DNA of 64,000 nucleotides from Notospermus geniculatus. Lineage: Eukaryota; Nemertea; Pilidiophora; Heteronemertea; Lineidae. How positions within the stretch are numbered: position 1 is the first letter of the stretch; each line of letters opens with the position of its first letter. Below are positions 19,891 through 30,785 of this stretch, in pieces. The DNA lies in NCBI GenBank assembly GCA_002633025.1, contig NMRB01000833.1, forward strand, positions 37,665 through 101,664. The letters are read 5' to 3'. Below the pieces are notes generated by a model that did no database searches, was not told the DNA's origin, and saw only the letters and a program-made list of their open reading frames with translations. A program made the position numbers and the translations under genes.

Positions 19891-20189
19891 AGAGTAATGG
19901 AAACATATACGAGATCATGGTCCTTGTGAGACGCGAAGTCGCACAGACAAACACGTCCTCAAATGTTTACAATATATAAGGGACTTAGAAATGCAAAACC
20001 GATCAATGTCTACTATAAATAGAGCCTTTGCTAGAATGGCATGTGACGACAAAGCTCGGAAAAAATGGCAATAAGGGTCGATAAGGTTGAATTCCTTGCA
20101 CAGAGAAAGAGAGTCCAAAGCAGCTTGCGTGGTGCAGAAATTTTGGCATGTCGTAGTAATTGCCTTGTCCATGCAAAGCCCGTCTTTCA
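19891..20189. other. No gene recognised
   Basis: A short stretch between R1 and the MULE relic. Nothing identifiable. Confidence 0.4.
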
Positions 20190-21356
20190 TCAGCGCACTG
20201 TAGACGAACAATATCGTGAAGTTTTTCTATTAGTTCGGGGGAGACATTGCGGCTTCCATTTTATGGTAAGTTTTATGCGATTGTTCATCGATTCCGAATT
20301 GTTATTTGTACATGACACCGGTATACACTTGTAAACTGTCTGCGGATGAAATACATAAATGCGGATCCGATTCAAAAGAGTCTCGAAATATTCTGAAAAC
20401 TGTAGTGCATCATTCTGTATCCTGAGTGTTGAGCCCATTGCATTTTGCTCAAAGTCGTGCTCCGTTGCGCTCCAGAGTATCCCTTGCGTTTGAAAATATC
20501 CTTCACTAAATATCCGCGAAATTTCGTCCAGAACAATCATTTTTCGTTTCGCATTTTCCTCCAGGTGTCGTGCACAAAGCATAAAAGTAGCCGATGGGAA
20601 ACTATCGTTTAAAGCCTTTGTCAGTGCCTTTTCCTCGTCCGACATTTGAGAAGTTTAAAGAGGTGCCCCCAAAGTTGCTTAGCTTGGCCTGTCGGTGGGA
20701 GAAAAAGCGGTGGTAGGTAAGGTCAAATCCGTCCCAGTCCCAAAACACAGGGGGCTCCGCCTGACCTGATTTTCTGAGCAGTTAAACATAGTTTGAAGAC
20801 AGTTGTAGTTAAATAGCAAGAGCCACACCAAGCACTGAAGTCTCCAGGATGGCATTCATGTGTTTGAACTGGGTTTCGCGATACAGAATACAAATCGGTG
20901 GTTTTCCTTTCGTTGCAACAAACTCCTGAATGAAATCGCTTTTTGTTCATTTCACTTACAATTGTTTGAATGTCATCCGTGCTATTGTTTCTATGATACT
21001 GTCCGTTCTCTTCTTTGCCGCCGGTGTACTTCATATTCTGAATCTGCTTTAAGTCCCTCGGCGCATTCTCCGTATCCTCCAACACCAAGCCTGTTAAGCC
21101 ACCCTCGGCGTAACGGTTTCTAGCAGCTTTCTCGCGTTATCTTTCGTTGCTGCAGACGTCTTGATATATTCGTTTGATGATTTTTTCGCGTTCCCGTGAA
21201 TAGATATGGTACTTGGCCTCTGCTTGGATAGATTGAGATATCTGTCGGTTTCTGCACTTTCATTGTCTTGCCATCTTCCTGCACAGGGAACTGCAATGCG
21301 CCGGCAGCTATTATAAAACCAATACCCATCGTCGGCGCTGTTATGACGCCGGACAA
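20190..21356 (-). pseudogene. MULE-type transposase relic (copy 2)
   Basis: On the minus strand, from 21356 downward: a basic stretch (RRLQQRKITRESC), APRDLKQIQNMKY (20980-21080), then WCGSCYLTTTVFKL (near 20800), then from 20645 SDEEKALTKALNDSFP, CARHLEENAKRK, and near 20265 TNNNSESMNNRIK...IKWKPQ. PRxxKQxxN, TVxK, xDxExAL..AxxxxFP, C.RHLxxN and TNN.SExxN are conserved across a Mutator-like transposase family. Several frame changes occur between the blocks (20650-20790). SDEE covers the second catalytic Asp position. The element could be intron-containing, but stops and missing blocks make inactivity more likely. Copy 3 is the same family. Confidence 0.78.
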
Positions 21357-21540
21357 CTCCTAGTATAGCCGACTTTTCCGTGGGTGGTTAGGTGACGCTG
21401 TTGCCGTCTTTCGGTCGTATTGCTTTCAAATATCACTCAGTTCTCAATCAGTAAGTTTGATTGAAACAAAGGTAGGCCTATGCTAGTACGTTGGAGTAGA
21501 GCGAAGGAGACACTACTAAGATGTTGCTCCTTGTACTCAC

Positions 21541-22053
21541 CGCGTGCATTTGTTCCTGTTCTTCATCTTAACAGCTTTATATACTGCATTAAAAACCCGC
21601 ATTGCACAATCAAAGGGTGCCCTGTCGTCTTTCAGCCCGCTGAATGAGGCCGACATCTCCTCTAAGATAATTTCAAGCACTGCTAATGCTGGTGGCCGAT
21701 CTTCAAAAATTGGCCCGATCTTGCCCAATTGATGACAAAATTAGTTCCCACCCACTTTCCTCTGACACCTTCTCTTCATCCGGCTGTATCTCTGGTGGAA
21801 GTTGAACTCGAATGGACCTAACGTGGCGTCTTTCCATTATGGACCTTGCGATTTCGAGCCGTCTCCTAAAGTTGGCTTTCTCCTGTCCTCTTGTAATTGT
21901 GTCTTCCAGCAGGGTTTCCGAATCCTCACACTGCAATTTCTTCTTGTTAAATTTTACTGGGGACAAATCTTCCCTTACCTTCCCTCTTGAGACTTCGTGT
22001 TTTATCCTATTGGGATTGGATATTCCTGTGACTGTCATTTTCCATTCTTGCAT
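21541..22053 (-). pseudogene. Exon-like frame with consensus donor, probably 5' part of the MULE unit
   Basis: The minus-strand frame from 22053 encodes a basic/acidic protein (NRIKHEVSRGKVRED, RRLEIARSIMERRHVRS, PPEIQPDEEKVSEESG). It shifts frame near 21715 and continues (EDRPPALAVLEIILEEM) to 21541, where CACGCG|GTGAGTAC gives a near-perfect splice donor. It has the same strand and lies directly upstream of the MULE relic, so it may be its first exon. No domain is recognised, and it could instead be a host exon. Confidence 0.35.
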
Positions 22054-22479
22054 GCAGTCTCAGTGCACATGTACTAACTATAAACTTAGACAAAAACTAA
22101 CACCTTTGTCTCATTAAATCGTTGAGCTTTATTACTGACACTTTGATTTTATGAACAGCACAATTCAAATGGGTGAAAAATATACATGTATAACACCCAC
22201 TTCTCTGTTTTGAGCATTGTTTTTATATCAGTTGGGAATGAAATGGGGAAACAAATTTTCATCTTGAACTGAAGCGGAAAGACATCCAACTCAAATGGAG
22301 ACAATTGCCACTATTTTGAGAACTGTTTTCATCTCAGTGTGTGTTAAATGTATATTTTTTCTGACGAGGACTCACAACTCCTTTGTATTGGAATTCCAAT
22401 ACCAATTGCTAATTCTAGGCACCACCCCAAGTAACTTGAGGTACAAAACATTGTTATCTAGCTGGCAGCACCAATGGTG
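22054..22479. other. No gene recognised
   Basis: AT-rich sequence with no clear repeat arms. Confidence 0.4.
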
Positions 22480-23046
22480 CAAAACTATACCCTGGGTATA
22501 GTTCGATCTACAAAAGTATACCCAGTACCGTAGTTTTGAGCCTGGGTACGTGTTAGGAATGGATGGCCGCCATTTTGTTTCTCGCTTCAACTGAGACTGC
22601 AGTTTTGCAAGTTCAACATCGTCAAAAAAATACCAGTCAATATTGTCAGCTTTTCTGCTCATCGATAGCATGGGGTCAACTGTTAACATTTGTCTTAACA
22701 CAATAGTCCAAACTTACCGCAAGTTACGCTCACAATTTCAAAGAAATGAGCAAATGAACAGAGCCGATCTGCGTGTTCATCTACGTCCGCATCGACATTA
22801 CATCAGCTGTGCTGCGAGTACTATTGCGGATTTGAGTGGCGATAAACGGCACGAAAAATTCTCTGATAAATGTCGGTATGATATATTAAAATGGTGCCCG
22901 TCTTGTCGGGCGCTAGAGCGATGTTTTTCGACTTGCCACGCTTGTGCATGGTCATGTGGCATTCGCAAGAACAATCTCGTCTTCAGGTGCTGTATTCAAT
23001 CCTCGGTATACTTTTGTAGATCGAACTATACCCAGGGTATAGTTTT
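22480..23046. mobile_element. TIR element with CTATACCCTGGGTATAG palindromes
   Basis: AAACTATACCCTGGGTATAG followed by TTCGATCTACAAAAGTATACC (22480-22524) recurs exactly inverted at 23007-23046. The 19-base ACTATACCC/GGGTATAGT word is itself palindromic, and related TATACCCAG words occur just inside and just outside (22516, 23072, 23082). No coding capacity. Confidence 0.82.
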
Positions 23047-23249
23047 TGTTGGACGACATTGAACCTGGGTATATTTCTGTTATACCCAGGACGACATTAA
23101 CCGATTCGGCTATACTGAATGGCGTCCGTCTCTGTGTGTGTCCGTCTGTCGATGTTGTCCACGAGTTGGACGCACGTTACTTCAGGAATCAAACCAGGAC
23201 GATCGATTCAGGTTTCCAAATTTTATTTCAAGGCCATCATCGTTATGAC

Positions 23250-23307
23250 GCTGCGTGTGCGCGTGTGCGCGCGTGCGTGCGTGCGTGCGTGTGGGGGGGG
23301 GGGGGGN
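23250..23307. repeat. (GT/GC)n microsatellite and G-run ending in N
   Basis: GTGCGCGTGTGCGCGCGTGCGTGCGTGC, in pieces, is followed by a run of G and a single N at 23307, an assembly join. Confidence 0.95.
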
Positions 23308-24000
23308 ATGGTCAACTGGAATAACAATAACGACATTTTAGATACATATACATGTATGTACATGTACAAGGAAAATATAACGAATACAATAGATAGATCG
23401 GAATAAATTGCATTGATTAAAATATTGCTGTAAAACCCGGGAAATATGGTTTAACGAAATAAAGCTTAATGAACTTACCGATGCGGACGTTCCACGCACT
23501 TAAAAAGCAGTGCTTCTCACAGACGAGCATGACAGGGAGTAAAAATGCACGGAGCGCCCACAGACTTTATAGACGTCATAAATACAGTGTTCAATGCAGT
23601 GTTCATCCCACAAATGAGCACTATCTAATGAGCTAGCTATCCTTCCATAGGTCGCTAAGACCGGTGTAGTAGAATGTCATGTACCCCGATATGAGATGTC
23701 CCCCAACAAATGATTCTGACGGAATAAGCGGCAGCTACAATAGGCCAGACACTAACAGACAGGAACTTCTGTCACGAGATGTCCCCTGAATAGAAGCGGA
23801 CATCTGGTATCGGGAACATTAGATTTCATTACACTTGTATCGTGCAAGATAAACCTGAGGTTGTGGGCCCATAAATCTTTCGTTTGTTATATATTACCTT
23901 GAATTTTGTCAAGCTCCCACAGGTATGCTTGTGTTTTACAAGTAGGCCTATTTCATCTGGTAAGGACTCGAAGCATCCAGTGGTTTAACGGGCCTTCAGG
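23308..24000. other. No gene recognised
   Basis: AT-rich at the start. No motif-bearing frame. Confidence 0.45.
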
Positions 24001-24430
24001 TTGTCAAACACAATTGGGTACAGGCCGAATTCGCACCTAGATGCGACATTTGATGAGTTGTTATTTACACACAGGATATGTTTGCACATTTTGTTCTGGA
24101 GCGCTTGCAATGGATCAAGCTTAGTGGTACTGAATGGATCAAGCTTAGTGGTACTGAAATTGTTTAACAGTTCTGAACAATCTGAGCCCCAGATTTCGGC
24201 TCCGTATAGTGTAACAGGTTAAACCATTGCGTTAAACAGCTTGGTAACAATGCCAGGATTTAATTTGCTCACTCATACTAATGTCCCCTGATTTTGTAGT
24301 TTACTCGGCTGGCTTTGGTATATAGTTTTTTTATGTTTACCGTGAACACGCCATTACTGCTGAAGGTAACCCCTCGGTATTTATAACTGTTGACAATCTC
24401 CAGGGGCTCATTTCCAAATGTGAACTGGAG
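24001..24430 (-). pseudogene. Non-LTR reverse transcriptase C-terminal relic with a 24-bp duplication
   Basis: On the minus strand: FTFGNEPLEIVNSYKYRGVT and FSSNGVFTVNIKKLYTKAS (24280-24430). After stops come KLFNAMV and PVTLYGAEIWGSD, then LQALQNKMCKHIL and NNNSSNVASRCEFGLYP (24001-24240). These are the post-RT blocks of a CR1/RTE-like ORF2 in proper order. A 24-base tandem duplication (24109-24132 and 24133-24156) sits inside it. Confidence 0.75.
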
Positions 24431-24697
24431 GTTGCATGCTATTCCTTTCTGACGACAGGGGCATTTCATGTTCTTGCAACCACCATTACACTTGCGTGCG
24501 GATTTGGTGAACTTGTTTTCAGGAAACATTGACTGTGCTGCCTCGCGTAGTGAAATTTCTCTGGTATAATCCCACTTCAAGTGCCCTCCATGGTCTTGCA
24601 GTTCTCCACAGTGGACCTTGAGTTGAGGATCCCGAATGGTGTTGCCAGTGTGTACGAATTCATCTAGTTCGTCCCGTGCACTTCTTTCACGATGCAT
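24431..24697 (-). pseudogene. Ginger/KRBA2-like C-terminal CXC motif fragment
   Basis: The minus-strand frame reads LREAAQSMFPENKF, then CNGGCKNMKCPCRQKGIAC. A REAA..QS stretch followed by a tesmin-like Cys cluster is characteristic of the C-terminus of KRBA2/SCAND3-like integrase proteins derived from Ginger-type transposons. The cluster is cut after its fifth Cys, exactly where the non-LTR fragment begins, so the latter probably inserted or recombined here. The rest of the integrase is absent locally; a more complete relic is at 28978-31205. Confidence 0.6.
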
Positions 24698-26847
24698 GGC
24701 ATCATTTGGAGGTCAGTCGCGTTGCGTCTATCTTCCGGATTGTAACGCTCACGCCATCCCCGACTTCAAATTCTTGGACTTTGATCCGCTTGCGTCAGTT
24801 GCAGAATTCTGACATGTTTGCTGGGGCTTCGTACGTCTTGTCTGTCGCTCGTTTTCGTGTGGGTGCGTGACGCGTGTGACCTGTTCAACGGGTTGGGTAC
24901 ATATTGAACTTTGAAAAGTGGGACGTCTTTTTTAATAACCCGATATTTTAGCAGTGATCATCCGGATTCAGCATGTCGTATCCTGGTGTACCAAATGTGT
25001 CCTTTGTGACACTGATCATAAAACGGTGGATTGGTCAGTTGATAAAGGTGGTCTGGTGTCATTGACTAACATGTCAAACGGACGTACAAATAGGAAGCAA
25101 AAACAAAATTAAAGTAGACCTGAAACGGATGCTAATAAGCATTAAGCCTATTTGAATATAAAATCAAGTTGATATAAAAGCACCCAAAACGTTACTACAT
25201 GTAGCTTCAATGATTTTCCGCGTTATTCAAAAGACTGGGGTATGCGCTTCTTGACTGGGTGAAGGGTTTTGCAAGACGGCTAGGGTCTGCATCATTGATA
25301 GGTACTGCCTGTTCGGTTTCAATTTCATCGAATCATCGTTCGAATTGGGGAGGCAAACTTGCAATGCGCGATGTCATGACGTACAGTAGGGGTTCGGGAT
25401 AGCCGAATCTGAAACGCATGGGTCACGCCAACGGGATCGAGAACGGGCAACGACGTCAGCACTATCCCGATCTCGTTCTCGGAACCGGGATAGCCGAACC
25501 TCTCTAGTATCTTGGAGAAGCCATCAGGAAGATCACTCTTACCTAATGGCAGCACTGCATTTCTCTGAATAGCCCATTGTGTGACTGAGCAAAAGAATAT
25601 TCGCCAGAATACCAATAAATTGAGAAGTTTGAATAACAATACTGCATGAATCATGAACACAAGCATGACAAACATGAAAACAAAAGCATACATGTACAAT
25701 TGTCAAAATGTTTAGCTTACCTTGAAGTGCCTCATCAAGTCTTCAGCTGTAGCATGTCCCATGAACTGTGAACCAAAGAACATCTATTGCACATGCGATC
25801 CTAGCGTATCGTTCAACACCCAGTGTCAAATGCAAGCAAGTCCAACTGCTTCGTCCCTGTCGTCTTATTTAGACTTTTATCAAACATTAGCACAAAGTCA
25901 GCATCATTTAGTTTGGATACAAGTGTACTCCGAAATGAACGGCGCTAATCCAAATTTTGTGACATTGAAGTTTTACCTGTCCCACAACTCAAGCTGTTTG
26001 CAATCGTGGTATCAGGGAACATAGCGGCAAAGACAGCCCCAATATCACTATTGGAATTGTATGAATGGTGGCGGGTCACAGTCTGCAATGTCCAAAGAAT
26101 TTCAGCTTTCAATACCTGTCTGACAATCCGAACTTAGTGCGCAAATCACTATTGGCAGCAGGCACTACATGTCATCATCAACTGGTTCTGCAGGAGCAAC
26201 CGTGGTTGGCACAGGCCTAACAAATGCACAGATTGATGCATTACGAGTTAGTAGTTCAAAATTTCTCCAACGTTTATCGCTCTTCCTTTGTGATACTAAA
26301 GAAAGCAATTTTCTCTTTAGATAACCCGCTAGGTGCCTCTTGTGCTTAGCATAGCATTGCTGCATAGCATGAACGTTCCCAAATTGCCCTTAAAGTGTCT
26401 TCGACGCATTTAAAAATGACACAAATTTAAGAAAAAATCTTTCGCCGCGGCATGCAGGGTACGATGCGGCACTAGTTTAAGAAAATGTTATTCCACCATC
26501 CACGTCAACAGTGTCAGTCCGTACAAACATATTACACCTCCATGAATATCAATCCTCAGCATGCTCAGTATGTAACATCCAGTTTGAAACGGAATGGTTG
26601 AGAAGAAGTCCATGCTCCGAAAATGTTCGCAGAAATAGTCCGTTACTGCAAGGAGCAACAAATAGAGAGTCTGTATTAGAAGACAGCTATACTTATTTAA
26701 TAGTCACAAATTGACCACACATAATGAAGGCGTACAACAGTGCAAACGACATAAAATTTATACACATGATTTGAACCAAAAAAATTATAACAAGAAAACA
26801 AAGTACATGGTGTGACGAATAGTCAAAACTGTCTCCATATCACAAAA
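24698..26847. other. No clear gene over 2.1 kb
   Basis: Near 25390-25505, CGGGATAGCCGAAYCT occurs twice and GATCGAGAACGGG recurs in inverted form, which suggests a small repeat. A minus-strand frame at 26168-26365 (basic, ending PVPTTVAPAEPVDDDM) has no recognisable domain. TTAATAACCCGATAT near 24935 resembles the terminus of the element at 15046. Confidence 0.45.
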
Positions 26848-27285
26848 TTATTGAATGTCAAATTTAAGAGGATTTTTTTCCCAAAATTTATCCAGTATAG
26901 ATTTGAATGCATTTACTGAGGGGGCATTTACCACGTGAGACGGAATGTCACTCCAGGTTGAAACAACCCTATTCACAAAGAAATGTTTCCTCACCTCTAG
27001 TCTACTCAATTGAAGTAACAATTTTTGATGATGCCCCTTGGACGACTTCGGGTTTCTAACTAGGGGAAGGTTGCACCTAACCAAGGACATAATTTATACA
27101 ACATGACATAATTTATACAACATAATCATATCTCCCCGTTTTCTTCTAAAAACCAGGCTGGGCAAATTGAATGATCTGAGCCTATCACTGCAGAGTCATG
27201 TGAATGATACAATGAGTTTAGTAGCTAAATGTTGAACACTTTCTATACCATAAATGTCACGCATCAACCTAGGTTGAACTTTGCT
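26848..27285 (-). pseudogene. CR1-like reverse transcriptase C-terminal relic
   Basis: On the minus strand: VQHLATKLIVSF, RLRSFNLPSLVFRRKRGDMI, then SSKGHHQKLLLQ, VRKHFFVNRVVSTWSDIP and NAPSVNAFKSILDKFW. These match the CR1 C-terminus seen at 1000-1366. One stop and one small direct repeat (ATAATTTATACAACAT, 27090-27122) interrupt it. The 5' side is joined to an L1-like relic. Confidence 0.85.
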
Positions 27286-28484
27286 AACTATACGTCTGTT
27301 TAAAATATTGATCCGCCTCCTGAAGTCATCAGCAAGGTTAAATCGTCGGATTACCTTTTGTAAAAATCTGTTTTAGACCGTATCAAATGCCTCTTCCAAG
27401 CCCATTTCCAATAGAGCCACACCACCGGAGCCCACATGTTCCATTATTGCTTGAATGTTTAATACTGATCAATAATCGACCTACCCTGAACACCACATGC
27501 CTGAATCTGGTGAATCATCAGATCCATCATTTTTTTACCTTTTTTTGCAAGTACTTTGCTTATAATTTTTAGACTCGGGGCCCAGTCGTTGTGTCGCGCC
27601 GGCCGCCGCGCTACACTCCACAAACGACTGGGAAAGCAAGCTGCAAAATCAGCGGCTAGCGTACCGACGACCACAACGCCAGTCTCGACGAATGAAATTT
27701 CCCGAAAGCAATCTACTGGGGAAAATCTGGCACACTTTTGATTGGTTGTTATTTCTGTGGATGACGTAATTTACCAACTCATCTCGCCCATCCAAAAACT
27801 TTCCAACGTCACTAGCAGGATTTTAATGAATCCGTAAGTACTGCTAATCGCACACAGCATCGAACTTGGGTAGCAGGATGCCGTCCTTGACCTCGAAGAA
27901 AGTTCCGATAATCAGCTGATTTGGCATCTCGCAACGAGCAGCCGACGGCCGTTCAAGACGCAGTTTCTGATTGGCTGAACTCATTCATATCCGTTGTTGT
28001 TGTCGGTACGCTAGCCGCTGATTTTGCAGCTTGCTTTCCCAGTCGTTTGTGGAGTGTAGCGCGGCGGCCGGAGCGACACAACGACTGGGTCCCGAGTCTA
28101 ATAATTTTATGAGCTACCGTCAGGAGCGACACCGGTCTGCATTTTTTTTATTTCGTTTTTCCCCTTTCTTTTATAAAAGTGTAATAATAGCTGTTTTCAT
28201 ATTCCCCATTTCCCGCTCCAAGAAAATATTATTTACTGTTTCTGTCAAATCATCTCCCAAAATATCCCAAAAGCAGTGTAGAATTATTTAGTTAACCCAT
28301 TAATATTTTTCATCGGTCTTAATGATGTATAAATTTCAGATTTTTCCATTAAAATGCCTAAAGGTCTTCTTTGCTCCTCCACCAGTTTGTTTTTAAGTTT
28401 CTCCAGAAATTCATCACATTTCTCTTCATCTACTCTTTCACGGGTGAGATCGAAGGTCAAGGACCTGTTGATCCGTTGCAGCAA
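27286..28484 (-). pseudogene. L1/Tx1-like reverse transcriptase relic, split by a TIR element
   Basis: On the minus strand from 28484: EEQRRPLGILMEKSEIYTSL (linker before the RT), MKTAIITLL and KKGEKRNK (28130-28190), then CRPVSLLTVAHKII (28105-28145). After the inserted element come KIISKVLAKKGKKMMDLMI and QACGVQGRSIIDQY (27459-27570), then GVALLEMGLEEAFDTV and FNLADDFRRRINILN. RPxSLL..dxKIxSKVL and GRSI point to the L1/Tx1 group and not to CR1. The catalytic first Asp region reads LEEAFDTV (Asp replaced at the expected position), and the FADD block is missing. Confidence 0.7.
27570..28100. mobile_element. 531-bp TIR element, TAGACTCGGG ends, 8-bp TSD
   Basis: TAGACTCGGGGCCCAGTCG at 27570 pairs with the end at 28100. 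The arms match for about 118 bases (GCCGGCCGCCGCGC, CACTCCACAAACGACTGGG, GCTGCAAAATCAGCGGCTAG). ATAATTTT flanks both sides exactly. It splits the L1-like RT at SLLTVAHKII|KIISKVL. Size, long arms and 8-bp duplication suggest a MULE- or hAT-type non-autonomous element. Confidence 0.9.
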
Positions 28485-28559
28485 ACCGAACTGGTACTTA
28501 TAACATCATAAATATGAATGTATGAAAGTCCAATAATTACAATCCCGCATACTAGTAGA

Positions 28560-28716
28560 CTAAAGCCGGTGACAGACTAGCGCGACGCGGCGCGGAGCTG
28601 AGCGTTTTCTTTTGTGTTTTCAGGCACCACTGAGCACCATGTGCAGTGGAGCACAAAAACACAAAAGAAAACGCGTCGCTCCGCGTCGCGTTCGCACTAG
28701 GCTGTCACCGCCTTTA
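28560..28716. mobile_element. 157-bp MITE (CTAAAGCCGGTGACAG ends)
   Basis: CTAAAGCCGGTGACAGACTAG at 28560 and the complement ending at 28716 form arms of about 60 bases that include GCGACGCGGCG and CGTTTTCTTTTGTGTTTT. Confidence 0.88.
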
Positions 28717-28765
28717 GAAAGGCCCAATGCGTTGTTTTGAAAGTCCAATCATCCGATTAATACAC

Positions 28766-28905
28766 AATAGGGAGGTTGAGATCAGCGACTTATCACGGAT
28801 CCTTATACGTATACGGATAGAATTCTGTACAACGAGGACAAATATCGTGTACATTTCGATCCGTATAAATATCCGTGACAAGTCGCTGATATCAACCTCC
28901 CTATT
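28766..28905. mobile_element. 140-bp MITE (AATAGGGAGGTTGA ends)
   Basis: AATAGGGAGGTTGAGATCAGCG at 28766 and its complement ending at 28905, with interior GTATACGGAT-like words. The terminus GGGAGGTT is shared with the MITE at 19658. Confidence 0.88.
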
Positions 28906-28977
28906 ATCACACTTTTATAGTCAATAGTCCATTGAAAAAGTTCAGTTTACGACTGCAACACGATAGTTCAATGGAAT

Positions 28978-29121
28978 TTAAAGTCCAAGACAGCTATCAG
29001 AAATCCACTTACTGACGTCGGTTGCTGCTGTCAATCCATAACATGAATAATACTGCAGGCATGTTTCGCATTCCACCATATTTGTTCCGTTGTCTGTCCC
29101 GCGACATTTGCAATACACATC
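28978..29121 (-). pseudogene. PHD-finger C-terminus of a Ginger-type protein
   Basis: On the minus strand: VYCKCRGTDNGTNMVECETC...YYSCYGL...WISDSC. The Cys4-(His replaced by Ser)-Cys3-like spacing with MVEC.TC and a final W..C is a PHD finger with a degraded His. The stop follows directly. The sequence is continuous, through an inserted MITE, with the linker at 29928-30033, and so forms the end of the integrase-Ulp1-PHD relic. Confidence 0.65.
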
Positions 29122-29927
29122 CAGGGGCGGATCCAGGGGGGTAGCAGGGGGTGCGCACCCCCCCCTTCCGGGCCAGAGTGCCCTTTTTCGGCATAGGGTG
29201 CCTTTTTCGGCAGGGAGTGCCTTCTGCGGCACAGAGCCGAAAAAGGCATTTCATGCCGGGAAATAGCGTTATGAGCACTCTTATTTTCTAAAATTTTCCC
29301 GGGGGAGGCCCCAGGACCCCGCCAACAGAGCCGAAAAAGGCATTTCCATGCCAGGAAATGGCGTTAAAACACTCTTAGTTTCTAAAATTTTCTCGGGGGA
29401 CGCCCCCGGACCTGCCGCCGATATTTGATCCTCTAGGATAGCCTACTCTTTTGGCAGAGAGTGCCTTCTTCGGCACAAAGCCGAAAAAAGGCATTTCCGT
29501 GCCGGGAAATGGCGTTAAAGCACTCTTAGTTTCTAAAATTTTCCCGGGGGAGGCCCCCCGGACCCCCCGCCGATATTTCGCCTCGCGCCTGCGGCGCTCG
29601 CTGCTAGGGACTAGGATACGGCCCGGCATTTTATCAAATCTTTGCCCCCAAAACTCCGGGACCTTCGTATGGCCCTGTCCCGCCCCGTCCAGGTCGCTAG
29701 CTCTCGCCTTTCATCGAGGATGCTCTTCACACATGTAGGCTAACGAATTCGAATTTCGGGCTTCAAATTACGGAAATCGATGTGAATTCGAATCCATTGT
29801 TTGCATAGCATATGATGTATATATGCTTAAATCTAAGTCCCTGAAGAGGCCTGGGCTTTTCCATAGGGTATTGCCCTTTTGGCCCTGTCTGCACCCCCCC
29901 GTAGGCAAAATCCTGGATCCGCCCCTG
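29122..29927. mobile_element. 806-bp TIR element (CAGGGGCGGATCCAGG), 5-bp TSD
   Basis: CAGGGGCGGATCCAGG at 29122 and CCTGGATCCGCCCCTG ending at 29927 are inverted. ACATC flanks both sides (29117-29121, 29928-29932). Inside, a unit with GCCGAAAAAGGCATTTC, ATGCCRGGAAATRGCGTT and TTTCTAAAATTTTC occurs three times (near 29237, 29331, 29481). It interrupts the Ginger-type relic between the Ulp1 linker and the PHD finger. Confidence 0.88.
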
Positions 29928-30033
29928 ACATCGACCTGGTGGTATTCCTCGATTGTTGCTGGATTTCGGAAGACACACTCGGATGGAATCGGATCGGAGA
30001 ACTTCTTCCGGATGGTGAAGTTGACAGACGTAT
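29928..30033 (-). pseudogene. Linker between Ulp1 protease and PHD finger (Ginger-type relic)
   Basis: The frame RHTSVNFTIRKKFSDPIPSE...IEEYHQVD on the minus strand is open between the two inserted elements. It continues in frame into VYCKC if the ACATC duplication is counted once. It fits the region after the RFRQ block of Ulp1 domains in these proteins. Confidence 0.5.
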
Positions 30034-30433
30034 GGCGCTCCGTTGCTGTCAGAATTATCATATTTTCCCCGGGAACAATTGAATTCCTCCCCGTGTTAAA
30101 TTAATTCCTCCCGGGGTACAATTATATGCCCCGGGTTAAACTAATTCTTCCCAATGAATAAATACATGTACTTATGCCAGAGGAAGAATTAATTATCCAC
30201 TTCGGACGATAGGGAATAATTACTTCAGGAATATTCGGCAACCAATCAAATTATCCGCCGGGCAAATCGTATAATAGCAAGCATGTTATTGGCTAGTAGA
30301 CTTTTACAGAGAACGACCGATCATTTATTCCACATCGAAAATCAGTTCCGAGAAGGAATATTTCTTCAATAGAGGAGAAATGATTATTCCCGGACTCGAG
30401 GAATAAATGGTATTCTGACCGCATTGGAGCGCC
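30034..30433. mobile_element. 400-bp fold-back with CCCCGGG/AATTAATTCC word array
   Basis: GGCGCTCCGTTGC at 30034 and GCATTGGAGCGCC at 30421-30433 are inverted ends, followed inside by GTCAGAATWNC. The interior starts with four units of about 21-22 bases (TCCCCGGG...TTAATTCC, 30063-30140), and has GGAATAATTATTCC-like words throughout. It separates the Ulp1 catalytic part from its C-terminal linker. Confidence 0.8.
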
Positions 30434-30785
30434 CCTGACGGAACCTCAGGGAAACCAGATCTTCGCCGTATGCCAGGGAAACTTCATATGCGATTACGTC
30501 GGGACCGCAGTCATTTCCATTCTTCTGCTGCTGTACGTTTGCAAGTTCTATCTTGATATTTTTGGCGTCTGTTTTCACGAACTTGGCAATTTGATGCTGC
30601 AGGCTTGTTGAAACTCTACTTCATTGTAGCGAGTCGTACAATACCACAGTGTCTTGGTCCTTGGCCTTTATGTTGGACATCTCGCCCAGTGGTCATCTGC
30701 GTGGAGGAACTGTACGAACTGGCCAGTTGGTTTGGGCATACGATCAGCAGGCACATCTCCCGGTCTCGCATTTACCTGTGCAGTT
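30434..30785 (-). pseudogene. Ulp1-type (C48) cysteine protease domain of a Ginger-type protein
   Basis: On the minus strand, across two frames: FLHADDHWARC (catalytic His), SNIKAKDQDTVVLYDSLQ (catalytic Asp in YDS), QHQIAKFVKT, then VQQQKNGNDCGPDVIAYEVS (oxyanion Gln and catalytic Cys in NDCG), then YGEDLVSLRFRQ. Together these are the His-Asp-Gln-Cys signature of SUMO-protease-like domains. Fusion of such a domain to an integrase is known in Ginger2/TDD-type transposons. A stop lies near 30620. Confidence 0.78.

Noticed and set aside
20860-21123. Plus-strand frames opposite the MULE relic
   Set aside because: Antisense shadows; the minus strand carries the conserved blocks.
25325-25699. 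124-codon minus-strand frame with a hydrophobic N-terminus
   Set aside because: The hydrophobic part is a Met/Val/Phe-rich low-complexity run, and the rest overlaps repeated CGGGATAGCCGAA words. No conserved protein pattern.
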